Source: Lentzea californiensis (GTDB lineage: Bacteria > Actinomycetota > Actinomycetes > Mycobacteriales > Pseudonocardiaceae). From it: a stretch of DNA of 64,000 nt. The translations under genes and the position numbers were made by a program. The stretch covers positions 186,001 through 250,000 of the forward strand of contig NZ_JANBBE010000007.1 in the NCBI RefSeq assembly GCF_024648825.1, read 5' to 3'. How positions within the stretch are numbered: position 1 is the stretch's first letter; every line of letters begins with the position of its first letter. The notes below the pieces were generated by a model. The model was not told the origin of the DNA and ran no database searches. It saw nothing but the letters and a program-made list of their open reading frames with translations. Positions 1-9,365 of this stretch are shown here, piece by piece.

Positions 1-912
1 GCGCCACCACGAAACGAACCGTGTCCGCGATCCAGTCCGAGTCGGTCCGCAGCACCAGGTGCCCGGCGCCCGCGCGCCGCAGGCCCGCCGCCACCTCGCC
101 CCGGTGTTCCGCGGCCGCGGCGTTGAACTCCTTGCGCAGCAACGCGGACGCGGTCACCTCGCGCTGCCGCCCGCTCTCCGGGTCGGACAGCACGACGGTG
201 CCGACCTCGGGCAGGTCGACGTCACGCGGGTCGACGACCTCGATGGCCACGATGTCGTGGCGCGCGGACAGGGCGCGCAACGGCCGTTGCCACTCCATCT
301 CGCCGAGGAAGTCGGAGATCACCACGATCAGGCCGCGCCGGCGTGGCGGGCGGCGCAGTTGTTCGAGCAACGCGGCCAGGTCGCCGCGGGTGCCCTCGGG
401 CGCCCGGTCGATCTCGGCGATCTTGCGGATCATGCCGCGCGCGTGGGCCAGGCCACCGCGCGCGGGGATGCGGACGCTCTCCGCGCCCGTCGAGACCGCG
501 GCGCCGATCCGGTTGCCGCCGCCGCGCGTCAGGTGCGCGACCGCGGCCGTCGCGGCGATGGCGAGATCACGCTTCTCGCACGCGGCGGTGCCGAAGTCGA
601 GCGACGGCGACAGGTCGATCGCGAGCCACGTCTCCAGCTCGCGGTCGGCGACCGTCTCGCGGATGTGCGGGATCGTCGTGCGGGCCGTGACCGCCCAGTC
701 CATCCGGCGCACGTCGTCGCCGGGCTGGTAGGTGCGGGCCTCGCCCGGTTCGGAGCCCGGCCCCGGCACGAGGCCGAGGTGGTTGCCCTGCAGCAGGCCG
801 TCGAGACGGCGCCGGACCTCGAGCTCCAGCATGCGCAGCGCGGCTTCCATCTTGACGCCGCGCAGGACGGGCGGCGCCCAGGACGGGCGCTCCTCCTCGG
901 CCTTGTCCCTGC

Positions 913-916
<4 letters not shown>
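1..916 (-). CDS. DUF58 domain protein, 3' end off window
   Basis: About 305 residues are visible; the C-terminus runs off the left edge. The GTG start at 916 overlaps the upstream MoxR stop as GTGA, so the two are translationally coupled. The hallmark DUF58 segment YQPGDDVRRMDWAVTAR lies near residues 65-80. It is followed by a von Willebrand A-like core with an AIDLSPSLDFG strand and a later VVISDFLGEMEW strand. DUF58 proteins are encoded beside MoxR AAA+ ATPases and are thought to act with them in metal insertion, complex assembly or envelope stress; the substrate here is unknown. No membrane segment is seen in the visible part. Family assignment is firm, function is not. Confidence 0.9.
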
Positions 917-1962
<1,046 letters not shown>

Positions 1963-1997
1963 GTGCGGGCCTCCATGCGGAACAGGGTTTACCGATC

Positions 1998-2028
1998 GTT
2001 GAACAGTCTTACCCCCCGCCTGTTCAAC
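1998..2028. promoter_or_regulatory. inverted repeat upstream of moxR
   Basis: Perfect 9-bp arms GTTGAACAG and CTGTTCAAC are separated by 13 bases. The repeat lies between the MobA-like gene and moxR and overlaps the last codons of the former. It could be an operator for moxR-DUF58 or a weak terminator; there is no T-tract. Function is not determined. Confidence 0.35.
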
Positions 2029-2554
2029 CGCTGTGAAGGGTGTCCAGGTCGGCGGGTGTGTCGACGTCCCTCGCCTCACCGGGCAAAGCGGACACCTCGA
2101 CGGGGTCGAGCCGCAGAAGAGTCTTGCGCAGCGGCAGGTTCCGCGGATCTCCGGGTAGGGCCGCGCGCAGGTCGGCGGCGTTCCAGTAACCGATCAGCCA
2201 CTGCACCCTGTCGTCCTTGAGCACGGCGTTGCGGCCGGCGGCGCGCAGCCTCGCGATGGTGTCCGCGGTGAGTCCGGGCTGGTCCACGGCGAGCACCGCG
2301 ACCCAGTCCTCGGTGATCTTCGCCAGTCCGGCGGCCAGACCGGCGAGCGGTCCTCCGCCCGGCGGGTCCTCCCGTGCCCAGACGACACCTGGCAGGTCCT
2401 TCTCCGGGCCGACGACGACCTTCTGCGCCGCGTCGTCCACAACGGACAGCACGTGGTCGAGCAGTGTGGCGTCCCGATAGGACAGCGCGGCCTTGTCGAC
2501 GCCGCCGAGCCGTTCGCCCGTGCCACCGGTGAGGATGATCACCGCGTACGTCAT
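2024..2554 (-). CDS. MobA-like molybdenum cofactor nucleotidyltransferase
   Basis: A 176-residue protein of the MobA/MobA-like NTP transferase family, which attach a nucleotide to molybdopterin in the cytoplasm. The N-terminus has the nucleotide-binding signature LTGGTGERLGGVDKA with the conserved Lys. A VLAVDQPGL segment matches the metal-binding region (usually an Asp-Pro or Asp-Gln pair). The ATG at 2554 overlaps the TGA of the upstream TetR gene as ATGA, which fixes the start. It is slightly shorter than E. coli MobA. No molybdoenzyme gene is nearby, so MobA versus a MocA-like or other NTP-transferase role cannot be decided. Confidence 0.8.
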   Translation of the reverse strand: MTYAVIILTGGTGERLGGVDKAALSYRDATLLDHVLSVVDDAAQKVVVGPEKDLPGVVWAREDPPGGGPLAGLAAGLAKITEDWVAVLAVDQPGLTADTIARLRAAGRNAVLKDDRVQWLIGYWNAADLRAALPGDPRNLPLRKTLLRLDPVEVSALPGEARDVDTPADLDTLHSG

Positions 2555-3234
2555 GCCCTGCCTCCGATGTGCGTCGCGACGCCCTCCAGGAACAGGTGCA
2601 GGCCGAAGTCGAACTCCGCCTCGACGTCCTCGGCCGCGGCCACGTCGTCCAGGTCGAACACCCCGGAGTCGAGGACCTCGGCGAGCGCGGGCATCCGGCG
2701 CGGGTCGACGATCTCGCGCAGAACCTTGCCGTACTGGCTGCCGAACGCCGCGGGGTCGTCCTCGAAGCCCTGCGCCAGCGTGACACCCAGCCGCGCCTCG
2801 CCGTGCACGAAGGTCATCAGGCCCATCACCACGCCGACCTTCTCCCCTGCCTCCAGCGGCGTGTCCCGGAGTGCGCCGAGCGCGCTGTCGAGCCACGCGA
2901 GGCTCGTCAGGCCGGTCGGCGGTCCGCTGATCGGGATCTGCAGGAACCACGGGCGCTTGCGGATGGCTTCGAGCACCGCTTTCGCCCAGAAGCCGAGCTG
3001 CTCACGCCAGTCGCCGTCCGGCAACGGGGGCGGCTCGTCCATCGCGGCGTCGGCCATCAACGTGAGCAGCTCGTCTTTGCTCTTCACGTGCCGATAGAGG
3101 GCCATCGTCGCGTTGCCCATCTCCTGCGCGACGCGTGCCATCGACACGGAGGCGAGCCCTTCGGCGTCCGCGACCGCGATGGCGGCCCGCGTGATGTCGG
3201 CGGCGTCGATGGTCGGCTTCCGCCCCCTTTTCAT
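2551..3234 (-). CDS. TetR-family repressor of the adjacent ABC exporter
   Basis: A 227-residue TetR regulator. The N-terminal helix-turn-helix covers about residues 10-55 (VSMARVAQEMGNATMALYRH is the recognition part) and is followed by a C-terminal ligand domain of the TetR_C type. The ATG at 3234 has a purine-rich stretch just upstream. It is divergent from a DrrAB-type exporter across 77 bases that hold two copies of a GCGTAT-N3-ATACGC palindrome. The inference is that it represses both itself and the exporter until a drug-like ligand binds. Its stop overlaps the start of the MobA-like gene, which would be co-transcribed. Confidence 0.9.
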   Translation of the reverse strand: MKRGRKPTIDAADITRAAIAVADAEGLASVSMARVAQEMGNATMALYRHVKSKDELLTLMADAAMDEPPPLPDGDWREQLGFWAKAVLEAIRKRPWFLQIPISGPPTGLTSLAWLDSALGALRDTPLEAGEKVGVVMGLMTFVHGEARLGVTLAQGFEDDPAAFGSQYGKVLREIVDPRRMPALAEVLDSGVFDLDDVAAAEDVEAEFDFGLHLFLEGVATHIGGRA

Positions 3235-3253
3235 GCCCCCTAGTCAAACAGAT

Positions 3254-3297
3254 GCGTATGGCATACGCTAATTCAGGTTTTGCGTATGAGATACGCA
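3254..3297. promoter_or_regulatory. two tandem TetR-type operators
   Basis: Two copies of the same palindrome, GCGTAT-N3-ATACGC, are centred at 3261 and 3289, 28 bp apart. The second is extended to 7-bp arms (TGCGTAT/ATACGCA). They fill the divergent intergenic region between the TetR gene and the ABC exporter, the normal site for autoregulation plus exporter control. Binding by this TetR protein is inference. Confidence 0.75.
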
Positions 3298-3311
3298 TAA
3301 AAGGGGGATCG

Positions 3312-4220
3312 ATGATCGTCGAGACAGAAGGTCTGACGAAGAGATATGGCTCCACGACCGTGCTCAGCGGCCTGGACCTGAAAGTCGCGGAAGGGTCCGT
3401 GCTCGCGCTGCTCGGCCCGAACGGCGCCGGCAAGACCACCACGATCCGCATCCTGAGCACGCTGACCAGGCCCGATGGCGGCACGGCGCAGGTGTGCGGG
3501 TTCGACGTGGCGCGCGAGGCCGCCGCTGTGCGCGGCATGATCAGCCTGACCGGCCAGTACGCGGCGGTCGACGAGGAGCAGACCGGGCGCGAGAACCTGG
3601 TCATGATCGCCCGCCTGCGCGGTTTCGCGAGGCCGGCGGCTCGCGCACGGGCTCTCGAGCTGCTGGAGCGGTTCGGCCTGACCGACGCGGCGGACCGGCG
3701 GGTGCGCACCTACTCCGGCGGCATGCGCCGGCGCCTGGACCTGGCCATGAGCCTGGTGGCACAGCCGCGGCTGCTGTTCCTGGACGAGCCGACCACCGGC
3801 CTCGACCCGGTCAGCCGCACGACGATGTGGGACGCGATCGGGGACCTGGTGCGCGACGGCGTGACGATCTTCCTCACCACCCAGTACCTCGAGGAGGCCG
3901 ACCGCCTCGCCGACCGGATCGTGGTGCTGCACAACGGGGGCGTCGTCGCGGACGGCACCGCGGACGCGTTGAAGAACTCGGTCGGGGGCACCCGCCTGGA
4001 CCTGACCTTCCCGTGTGCCGAGGACGCGTTGCGCGCGAAGGCCGTGACCGGCGGAACCGCCGACGGCATGACGCTGAGCGTGCCGTCCGACGGCAGCGCG
4101 GTCCACCTGCACCGAGTGCTGGACGACGTGCTGGCCGCACGGGTGGACGTGCTGCGGGTCTCCACGCACCGCCCGACCCTGGACGACGTGTTCACCTCGT
4201 TGACGGCGGTGGCCGCATGA
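3312..4220 (+). CDS. DrrA-like ABC exporter ATPase
   Basis: A 302-residue ATP-binding subunit of a drug-type ABC exporter. Walker A GPNGAGKT is at residues 35-42, signature SGGMRRR at about 135-141 and Walker B LLFLDEP at 154-160. An H-loop region TTQYLEEAD follows. The C-terminal extension of roughly 80 residues is typical of DrrA/NatA-type ATPases. The ATG at 3312 is preferred over an in-frame ATG at 3252 because it follows a GGGGG ribosome site and lies outside the tandem operators. The stop overlaps the permease start as ATGA. Substrate is unknown; the family exports hydrophobic drugs, antibiotics or lipids. Confidence 0.92.
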   Translation: MIVETEGLTKRYGSTTVLSGLDLKVAEGSVLALLGPNGAGKTTTIRILSTLTRPDGGTAQVCGFDVAREAAAVRGMISLTGQYAAVDEEQTGRENLVMIARLRGFARPAARARALELLERFGLTDAADRRVRTYSGGMRRRLDLAMSLVAQPRLLFLDEPTTGLDPVSRTTMWDAIGDLVRDGVTIFLTTQYLEEADRLADRIVVLHNGGVVADGTADALKNSVGGTRLDLTFPCAEDALRAKAVTGGTADGMTLSVPSDGSAVHLHRVLDDVLAARVDVLRVSTHRPTLDDVFTSLTAVAA

Positions 4221-4960
4221 CCGCGTCGCTGACGATGATCGGCCGCAGCATCCGGCTGAGCCGCCGCAACTTCGACCTCGTGATCATGGCGATCGTGTTG
4301 CCGGTGATGATGATGGCGTTGTTCGTGTACGTGTTCGGCGGCGCGATCGGCTCCGTTCAGTCCTATGTGGATTACGTGGTGCCCGGCATCCTGGTGCTGT
4401 CCACCGGTTACGGCGCCACGTCCACCGCGATGTCGGTGACCGACGACATGAAGAAGGGCGTGGTCGACCGGTTCCGCTCGATGCCGATCAACGGGTTCTC
4501 CCTGCTGACCGGCCACGTCGTCGCCTCGGTGGCCCGCAACGCCCTCGCGACGTTCGCGGTGGTCCTGGTCGCGTTGCTGATGGGCTTCCGGCCCGCCGCC
4601 TCGCCTGTCGGATGGGTGCTGGCGATGGGCGTGCTGCTGCTCTACGTGCTGGCGCTGTCGTGGCTCGCGGCGGGCTTCGGCGTGGTCGCGCGCAGCGTCG
4701 AGTCGGCCAGCCTGCTCGGCTTCTTCATGCTGTTCATCCCGTACCTGAGCAGCGCTTTCGTGCCGGTGGAGACGATGCCGTCCTGGCTGCGGCCGGTCAG
4801 CGAACACCAGCCGATCACACCGGTCATCGAGACGGTGCGGGCGTTGCTGAACGATCAGCCCGTGTCCTCGGGCTGGCTCGCGCTGGCGTGGTCCGGCGGG
4901 CTGCTGGTCGCGGCGTTCGGCTGGTCGACCTGGTTGTTCGGCCGGATCAACCGCCGCTGA
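4217..4960 (+). CDS. DrrB-like ABC exporter permease
   Basis: A 247-residue ABC-2 type membrane subunit with about six predicted transmembrane segments. The first is near residues 20-42 and the last near 220-240. The MKKGVVDRFRSMPI motif between the second and third segments is typical of DrrB and ABC-2 permeases. ATGA overlap with the ATPase shows translational coupling and a dedicated pair. The 3' end overlaps the convergent aldo/keto reductase gene by 14 bp. Likely repressed by the divergent TetR protein. Confidence 0.92.
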   Translation: MTASLTMIGRSIRLSRRNFDLVIMAIVLPVMMMALFVYVFGGAIGSVQSYVDYVVPGILVLSTGYGATSTAMSVTDDMKKGVVDRFRSMPINGFSLLTGHVVASVARNALATFAVVLVALLMGFRPAASPVGWVLAMGVLLLYVLALSWLAAGFGVVARSVESASLLGFFMLFIPYLSSAFVPVETMPSWLRPVSEHQPITPVIETVRALLNDQPVSSGWLALAWSGGLLVAAFGWSTWLFGRINRR

Positions 4961-5819
4961 GGTGCGCGGCGTCGAGGCGGGTGAGCTCGTCCGCGGTGAG
5001 GTCGATCTCGCCCGCCTCGACGTTCTGCCGCAGGTGCGCCGGATCGCCCGTGCCGGGGATGACCAGCACGTGCGGCCCGCGCGCCAGCGTCCACGCCAGC
5101 CTGACTTGGGCGGGCGTGGCGCCGCGCGCGTGCGCGATCTCGGTGACCACGTCGTCCTCGGCCGACGTCCCGGCCTCCTGGTTGGCGCCGGCGAGCGCGA
5201 AGAACGGCACGTACGCGATGCCGCGCTCCCGGCACACGCCGACGAAGTCGTCCTGCTCGGGGTGGTGGCCGAGCCCGTAGGAGTTCTGCACGCACACGAC
5301 CTCGGCGATGCGTTGCGCCTGGTCGAGGTGGTGCGGCTTGACGTTGGACAGCCCGAGGTGCCGGACCAGCCCGTCCCGCTGCAGCTCGGCGAGCCGCCCG
5401 AAGTGCTCGCTGAGGTCGTCCAGGCCGCTGATCCGCAGGTTGACCACGTCGAGGTGGTCGCGGCCGAGCTGCCGCAGGTTCTCCTCGACCTGCCCCTTGA
5501 GCTGCTCCGGCGTGGCGAGCGGCAGCCACTCCCCCTGCGGCGTGCGGCCGGGCCCGATCTTGGTGACGATCACCAGGCCCTCCGGGTACGGCGCGAGCGC
5601 GCTGTTGATCAGCTCGTTCGCCGACCGCGTGGCGGAGAAGTAGAAGGCGGCGGTGTCGACGTGGTCCACCCCGAGCTCGACGGCCTTGCGCAGCACCTCG
5701 ATCGCCTGCCCGCGGTCGCGCGGCTCGGCCCGCCGGTCGAACGCCGTCCCGCGCTGCGGCAGTCGCATCGCACCGAACCCGACCCGGTTCACGGTGAGGT
5801 CACCCAGTCGCCACGTCAT
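4947..5819 (-). CDS. aldo/keto reductase
   Basis: A 290-residue NADPH-dependent aldo/keto reductase with a TIM-barrel fold. Catalytic-site landmarks are GVDHVDTAAFY (Asp and Tyr), VIVTKIG (Lys) and a later VVCVQNSY segment. The His of the usual tetrad appears replaced by an Asn or Arg context (LDVVNLRISG), a common variation in this bacterial subgroup. The nicotinamide-phosphate loop is VLVIPGTGDPAHLRQN. The ATG at 5819 sits directly after GGAGGA. It is divergent from the DUF2203 gene with only 27 bp between. Substrate unknown. Confidence 0.9.
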   Translation of the reverse strand: MTWRLGDLTVNRVGFGAMRLPQRGTAFDRRAEPRDRGQAIEVLRKAVELGVDHVDTAAFYFSATRSANELINSALAPYPEGLVIVTKIGPGRTPQGEWLPLATPEQLKGQVEENLRQLGRDHLDVVNLRISGLDDLSEHFGRLAELQRDGLVRHLGLSNVKPHHLDQAQRIAEVVCVQNSYGLGHHPEQDDFVGVCRERGIAYVPFFALAGANQEAGTSAEDDVVTEIAHARGATPAQVRLAWTLARGPHVLVIPGTGDPAHLRQNVEAGEIDLTADELTRLDAAHLSGG

Positions 5820-5846
5820 TCCTCCCACTGTGCCAGCCTTGGCGCC

Positions 5847-6188
5847 GTGGGACTGTTCACGCTCTCCGATGCCCAAGCCGAACTCGCACGACTGCTGCCC
5901 GTGCTCGACGAGATCGTGCGCCTGCGAGCCGACGCCGCCGAACTGGCCGTCGGGGGCTCCGCGCTGGGCGGGCTGCCGGAGTTCAAGGCCGCGCAGGCCC
6001 GGCTGGACGAGCTGATGGAGGCGGTGCAGCAGACGGGGGCGGAGCTGAAGGGCTTCGCGCCGTTGCTCGTGGACTTCCCGTCGGAGAGGGACGGTGTCCC
6101 GGTGCTGCTGTGCTGGCTCGAGGGTGACCGCGAGCTGGGCTGGTACCACCGGACCGATCTGGGCTTCGCGGGCCGCCGCCCGCTGTGA
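5847..6188 (+). CDS. DUF2203 family protein
   Basis: A 113-residue protein matching DUF2203: the N-terminal helix LFTLSDAQAELARLLPVLDE, a long helical middle, and the conserved C-terminal block VLLCWLEGDRELGWYHRTD. No catalytic motif or membrane segment is visible and the family has no known function. The GTG start at 5847 has no ribosome site and lies in a 27-bp divergent gap, so the transcript is probably leaderless. Confidence 0.82.
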   Translation: MGLFTLSDAQAELARLLPVLDEIVRLRADAAELAVGGSALGGLPEFKAAQARLDELMEAVQQTGAELKGFAPLLVDFPSERDGVPVLLCWLEGDRELGWYHRTDLGFAGRRPL

Positions 6189-6271
6189 TCTTCAAGCGGT
6201 GACCGGATCCGTCCGCTCCCCGCCCGGGTCGTGCCTGTCCCCCGCCCTTGGGGCCGGCGAGGCTGGGGACC

Positions 6272-6820
6272 ATGAAGCGAGCATTGATCGTCATCGACGT
6301 GCAGGAGTCGTTCCGCCAGCGCGCCAACTGGGCCGAGGTGTCCGACCCGGACGTCGTGGGCAAGGTGAACCAGCTGGTCGACATGAGCCGCGACGCCGGT
6401 GACCTCGTGGTGTGGGTGCTGCACTCCGAGCCCGGTTCCGGCGACGTGTTCGACCCCGCGCTCGGGCACGTGCGGCTGATCGACGGGCTGAAGCCGCTCG
6501 ACGACGAGCCGGTGCTCACCAAGACCGCGCACAACGCGTTCACCACGACGAACCTGCAGCAGACGCTGACGACGCGGGGGGTGCGGGAGTTGCTGATCAG
6601 CGGCATCCGGACCGAGCAGTGCTGCGAGACGACGACGCGGGTCGGGTCGGACCTCGGGTTCGGCATGACGTTCGTGACGGATGCGACGGCGACCATGCCG
6701 CTGCCGCACTGGCGCACCGGGAAGGTGCTCGGGGTCGACGAGATCATCGAGCGCACCGAGTACGTGCTGGCCGGCCGGTTCGCGCGGATCTCGGACGTCG
6801 CTACGCTGACCGGATCGTGA
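6272..6820 (+). CDS. isochorismatase-family cysteine hydrolase
   Basis: A 182-residue cysteine hydrolase with the isochorismatase fold. The putative triad is Asp9 (VIDVQESF), Lys84 (VLTKTAHNAF) and Cys117 (GIRTEQCCE). Family members hydrolyse isochorismate, nicotinamide or N-carbamoyl compounds; without aryl-carrier or siderophore genes nearby the substrate is open. The ATG at 6272 is chosen by family alignment. The stop overlaps the GTG of the next gene as GTGA, so it is co-transcribed with a GlxA-type regulator. A second family member follows that regulator with the same Lys84/Cys117 positions. Confidence 0.88.
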   Translation: MKRALIVIDVQESFRQRANWAEVSDPDVVGKVNQLVDMSRDAGDLVVWVLHSEPGSGDVFDPALGHVRLIDGLKPLDDEPVLTKTAHNAFTTTNLQQTLTTRGVRELLISGIRTEQCCETTTRVGSDLGFGMTFVTDATATMPLPHWRTGKVLGVDEIIERTEYVLAGRFARISDVATLTGS

Positions 6821-7719
6821 CCAGAGTCGTCTTCCTGCTGGTTCCTGGACTGCACCTGCTCGACCTCGCGGGGCCGGCGCAGGTGTTCTCCAGCGCTGCC
6901 GATCTCGTGAACGGCTACGAGTTGTCCTACGTGGGCGACACGGACACCGTGCTCAGTCATCAAGGCGTGCCGCTCGGTGCGTCGCGTGAGTTGCCCTCTC
7001 TCGCGGCGGACGACCTCGTGTTCGTGCCGGGGTGGCGGTCGCCGAAGATCGTGGGCACCGGTCACTTGAGCGAACGCGCGATGGCGTGGTTGCGCGCGCA
7101 CCACGACGGCGGCGGCACGGTTGCGAGTGTGTGTGCCGGCGCGGATGCATTGGGACGCGCGGGTTTGCTCGACGGACGGCGTTGCACCACACATCACGAA
7201 CTGCAGGAGGAGCTCGCACGGCGTTACCCGGCCGCACACGTCGTGCGGGACGTGTTGTTCGTGGAGGACAACAGGGTCGTGACGTCTGCGGGCATCGCGA
7301 GCGGTATCGACCTCGCGTTGCATCTCGTCGCCGTGCGTCATGGGCCGGCCGTAGCCGCCGCGATCGCACGGACGATGGTCATCTACGCGCGCAGGAACGG
7401 CGACGACCAGCAAGACAGCGTGCTGATGCGGCATCGGTCGCACATCAACGAGACGGTGCACCGCATCCAAGACGTCATCGAGTCACGGCTCGCCGAGCGC
7501 CTTTCTCTCTCGGAACTCGCCATCCACGCCGGGTGCAGCGAACGGACCGTGACGCGGCTGTTCGGCCGTGCGACGGGCATGACTCCGTTGAAGTACCAGC
7601 AGGCGTTGCGCGTCGAGCGAGCCGAGCACCTGATCGGTCAGGGCGCCACGGTGGAGACGGCGGCGCGCAACGTCGGGTTCGAAGACGCCCGGATGTTGCG
7701 CCGATTGCGTTCCCGCTGA
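6817..7719 (+). CDS. GlxA-type AraC regulator with DJ-1/PfpI domain
   Basis: A 300-residue regulator. The N-terminal two thirds is a DJ-1/PfpI (class I glutamine amidotransferase-like) domain, with the nucleophile-elbow Cys in VASVCAGADALG. The C-terminus is an AraC-type helix-turn-helix (LSLSELAIHAGCSERTVTR, about residues 228-246). The second HTH motif stops early at EDARMLRRLRSR, some 20 residues shorter than usual for this family, so the C-terminus may be truncated. GTGA coupling to the upstream hydrolase suggests it controls that gene or the following isochorismatase-like gene; this is inference. Confidence 0.85.
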   Translation: MTRVVFLLVPGLHLLDLAGPAQVFSSAADLVNGYELSYVGDTDTVLSHQGVPLGASRELPSLAADDLVFVPGWRSPKIVGTGHLSERAMAWLRAHHDGGGTVASVCAGADALGRAGLLDGRRCTTHHELQEELARRYPAAHVVRDVLFVEDNRVVTSAGIASGIDLALHLVAVRHGPAVAAAIARTMVIYARRNGDDQQDSVLMRHRSHINETVHRIQDVIESRLAERLSLSELAIHAGCSERTVTRLFGRATGMTPLKYQQALRVERAEHLIGQGATVETAARNVGFEDARMLRRLRSR

Positions 7720-7758
7720 GCCGCACGCGTGCGGCCGTCCACAGGCGACGGAACACCC

Positions 7759-7786
7759 TTGAACGCCATCGGAACCGGCCTAAGCT
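7759..7786 (+). promoter_or_regulatory. promoter of a leaderless hydrolase gene
   Basis: A TTGAAC -35 box (7759-7764) and a TAAGCT -10 box (7781-7786) are separated by 16 bp. The GTG start at 7794 lies 7 bases after the -10 box, so the transcript should begin at or beside the start codon. No ribosome site is present, in agreement. Confidence 0.55.
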
Positions 7787-7793
7787 GTGCCGC

Positions 7794-8351
7794 GTGACGA
7801 CTCTGGCGAACCGCCTCAACACCGCGTTGCTCGTGATCGACGTGCAGAACGGCGTGGTGGACCACGCCCACAACCGTGACGAGGTCGTCGCCAACGTGGC
7901 CGCTCTCGTCGACAAGGCGCGCACGGCCGGCGTCGACGTCGTGTGGGTGCAGCACAGCAACGCCGAGCACATGCCCAAGGAGTCCGACGGCTGGCAGTTC
8001 GTGCCCGAGCTGAAGCTCGCCGACGGTGAACCTGTGGTGCACAAGACCTACGCCGACTCGTTCGAGGCGACCGACCTGGAGGAAGTGCTGGCGGGCAAGG
8101 GAATCGGCAGCCTCGTGGTGTCCGGCGCGCAGACCGACGAGTGCATCCGCTCGACGCTGCACGGAGCCATCGTGCGCGGTTACGACGCCCTGCTGGTCAG
8201 CGACGCGCACACGACCGAGGACCTGTCGGAGTACGGCGCCCCCACGCCGGACAAGGTCATCGCCCACACCAACCTCTACTGGGAGAACCACACCGCGCCC
8301 GGCCGCAGCGCGGGCGTCGTGAAGACCGAGGACGCGTTCAAGCCCGCGTGA
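7794..8351 (+). CDS. isochorismatase-family cysteine hydrolase
   Basis: A 185-residue cysteine hydrolase with the isochorismatase fold. The putative triad is Asp16 (LLVIDVQNG), Lys84 (VVHKTYADSF) and Cys117 (GAQTDECIRST). It is related to, but clearly distinct from, the hydrolase 1 kb upstream, so these are paralogues rather than a recent duplication. The GTG at 7794 lies just after a -10-like TAAGCT, indicating leaderless transcription. The 3' end overlaps the convergent zinc-ribbon gene by 14 bp. Substrate unknown. Confidence 0.88.
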   Translation: MTTLANRLNTALLVIDVQNGVVDHAHNRDEVVANVAALVDKARTAGVDVVWVQHSNAEHMPKESDGWQFVPELKLADGEPVVHKTYADSFEATDLEEVLAGKGIGSLVVSGAQTDECIRSTLHGAIVRGYDALLVSDAHTTEDLSEYGAPTPDKVIAHTNLYWENHTAPGRSAGVVKTEDAFKPA

Positions 8352-8727
8352 TGAGGTGCACGCTCGGCATGTAGTCGATCTTCCAGTCCTCGTACACGCC
8401 GCACAGCCCGCACTTCAGGCACCGCAGCCCGACGGTCAGCCAGCGCACCTCGCCGTCCGGACGGCACGACGACCCGAGCGCGGCGGCGAACTCCTCGCCG
8501 CCGCACGTGCACTCGCACTTTTCCGCGTCGTCATCGTCCCAGTGCTCGTCGGAGTCGCCGATGAACTCCGCCAGACCGCAGCCGAGACAGGTCCGGCGCA
8601 TCGCCTGGTCCTCGGTCAACTGCACCACGAACGACGTGCCGCCACAGCCGCCGCAGACCGACTCGACGACGTGCGTGACCTCGTAGCCGTCTTCCTGGTA
8701 TTCGCGGATCGCCTCTTCGAGCGTCAT
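8338..8727 (-). CDS. cysteine-rich zinc-ribbon protein
   Basis: A 129-residue acidic protein of unknown function. Paired cysteines C25/C28 and C47/C50 suggest one zinc ribbon. C71, C73, C75, C88, C103, C106 and C109 suggest a second metal site. An acidic run (EHWDDDDAEK) lies between them. No DNA-binding or catalytic domain is recognised. The ATG at 8727 overlaps the stop of the NAD(P)-binding protein gene as ATGA, so it is the last gene of a TetR/NAD(P)-binding/zinc-ribbon operon. Treat as hypothetical. Confidence 0.75.
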   Translation of the reverse strand: MTLEEAIREYQEDGYEVTHVVESVCGGCGGTSFVVQLTEDQAMRRTCLGCGLAEFIGDSDEHWDDDDAEKCECTCGGEEFAAALGSSCRPDGEVRWLTVGLRCLKCGLCGVYEDWKIDYMPSVHLITRA

Positions 8728-9365
8728 CCCGCCACCCGGTTGATCCCGTCGCTGCGCAGCACGCGCTCCGCGGGTGCGCCTTTGGCCAGCGCCACCATCG
8801 CGCGTCCCACGAGTTCCGTGGTCGTGACGTACTTCGGAGCCACCTTGCGCAGCACCGGGAACAGCCACGAGGACCACGAGTAGACGTACCGGTAGATTCT
8901 GGTGCGCGAGGTGATCCCGTGCCGTGGCTGGATGAAGCCCGGCCGCAGCACGAACACCGGCCGGTCCAGCGCCAGCAGTTCGTTCTCCGTACGCCCCTTC
9001 ACCCGCGCCCACATCGTCTTGCTGTCAGCGCCAGCGCCCTCACCGGACACGTACACATAGGTGCCGCCAACGACCCGTGCGGCCTCCAGCGCGTAGTCGT
9101 GTGTCACGGGCGTGTACTCGGCCTCGGTCAGACCAGCGGACGTCACGCCCATGCAGTAGAAGCACGCGTCAGCACCGGCCAGCTCCGACGCGACCGGCGA
9201 AAGGTCACCGAAGTCGGCATGCACGACGTGCCGCAGCTTCGGATCGCTCACGCTCGACGGCGAACGTCCCACCGTCACAACGGAATCCACCGCGGGATCG
9301 AGCAGGCACTCCCGCAAAGCGCCCTGACCCACCATGCCGGACGCACCGAACACCACGATCTTCAC
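8724..9365 (-). CDS. NAD(P)-binding atypical SDR/epimerase
   Basis: A 213-residue Rossmann-fold protein of the NAD(P)H-binding/NmrA-like atypical short-chain dehydrogenase group. The glycine-rich motif GASGMVGQG is at residues 8-16. A central YVYVSGEGAG strand and the Lys in RVKGRTENELL match family positions. The GTG start at 9365 overlaps the TetR stop as GTGA, and the downstream zinc-ribbon gene overlaps as ATGA, so all three are one transcript. Probably a redox or sensor protein regulated by its own TetR gene; substrate unknown. Confidence 0.85.
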   Translation of the reverse strand: MKIVVFGASGMVGQGALRECLLDPAVDSVVTVGRSPSSVSDPKLRHVVHADFGDLSPVASELAGADACFYCMGVTSAGLTEAEYTPVTHDYALEAARVVGGTYVYVSGEGAGADSKTMWARVKGRTENELLALDRPVFVLRPGFIQPRHGITSRTRIYRYVYSWSSWLFPVLRKVAPKYVTTTELVGRAMVALAKGAPAERVLRSDGINRVAG

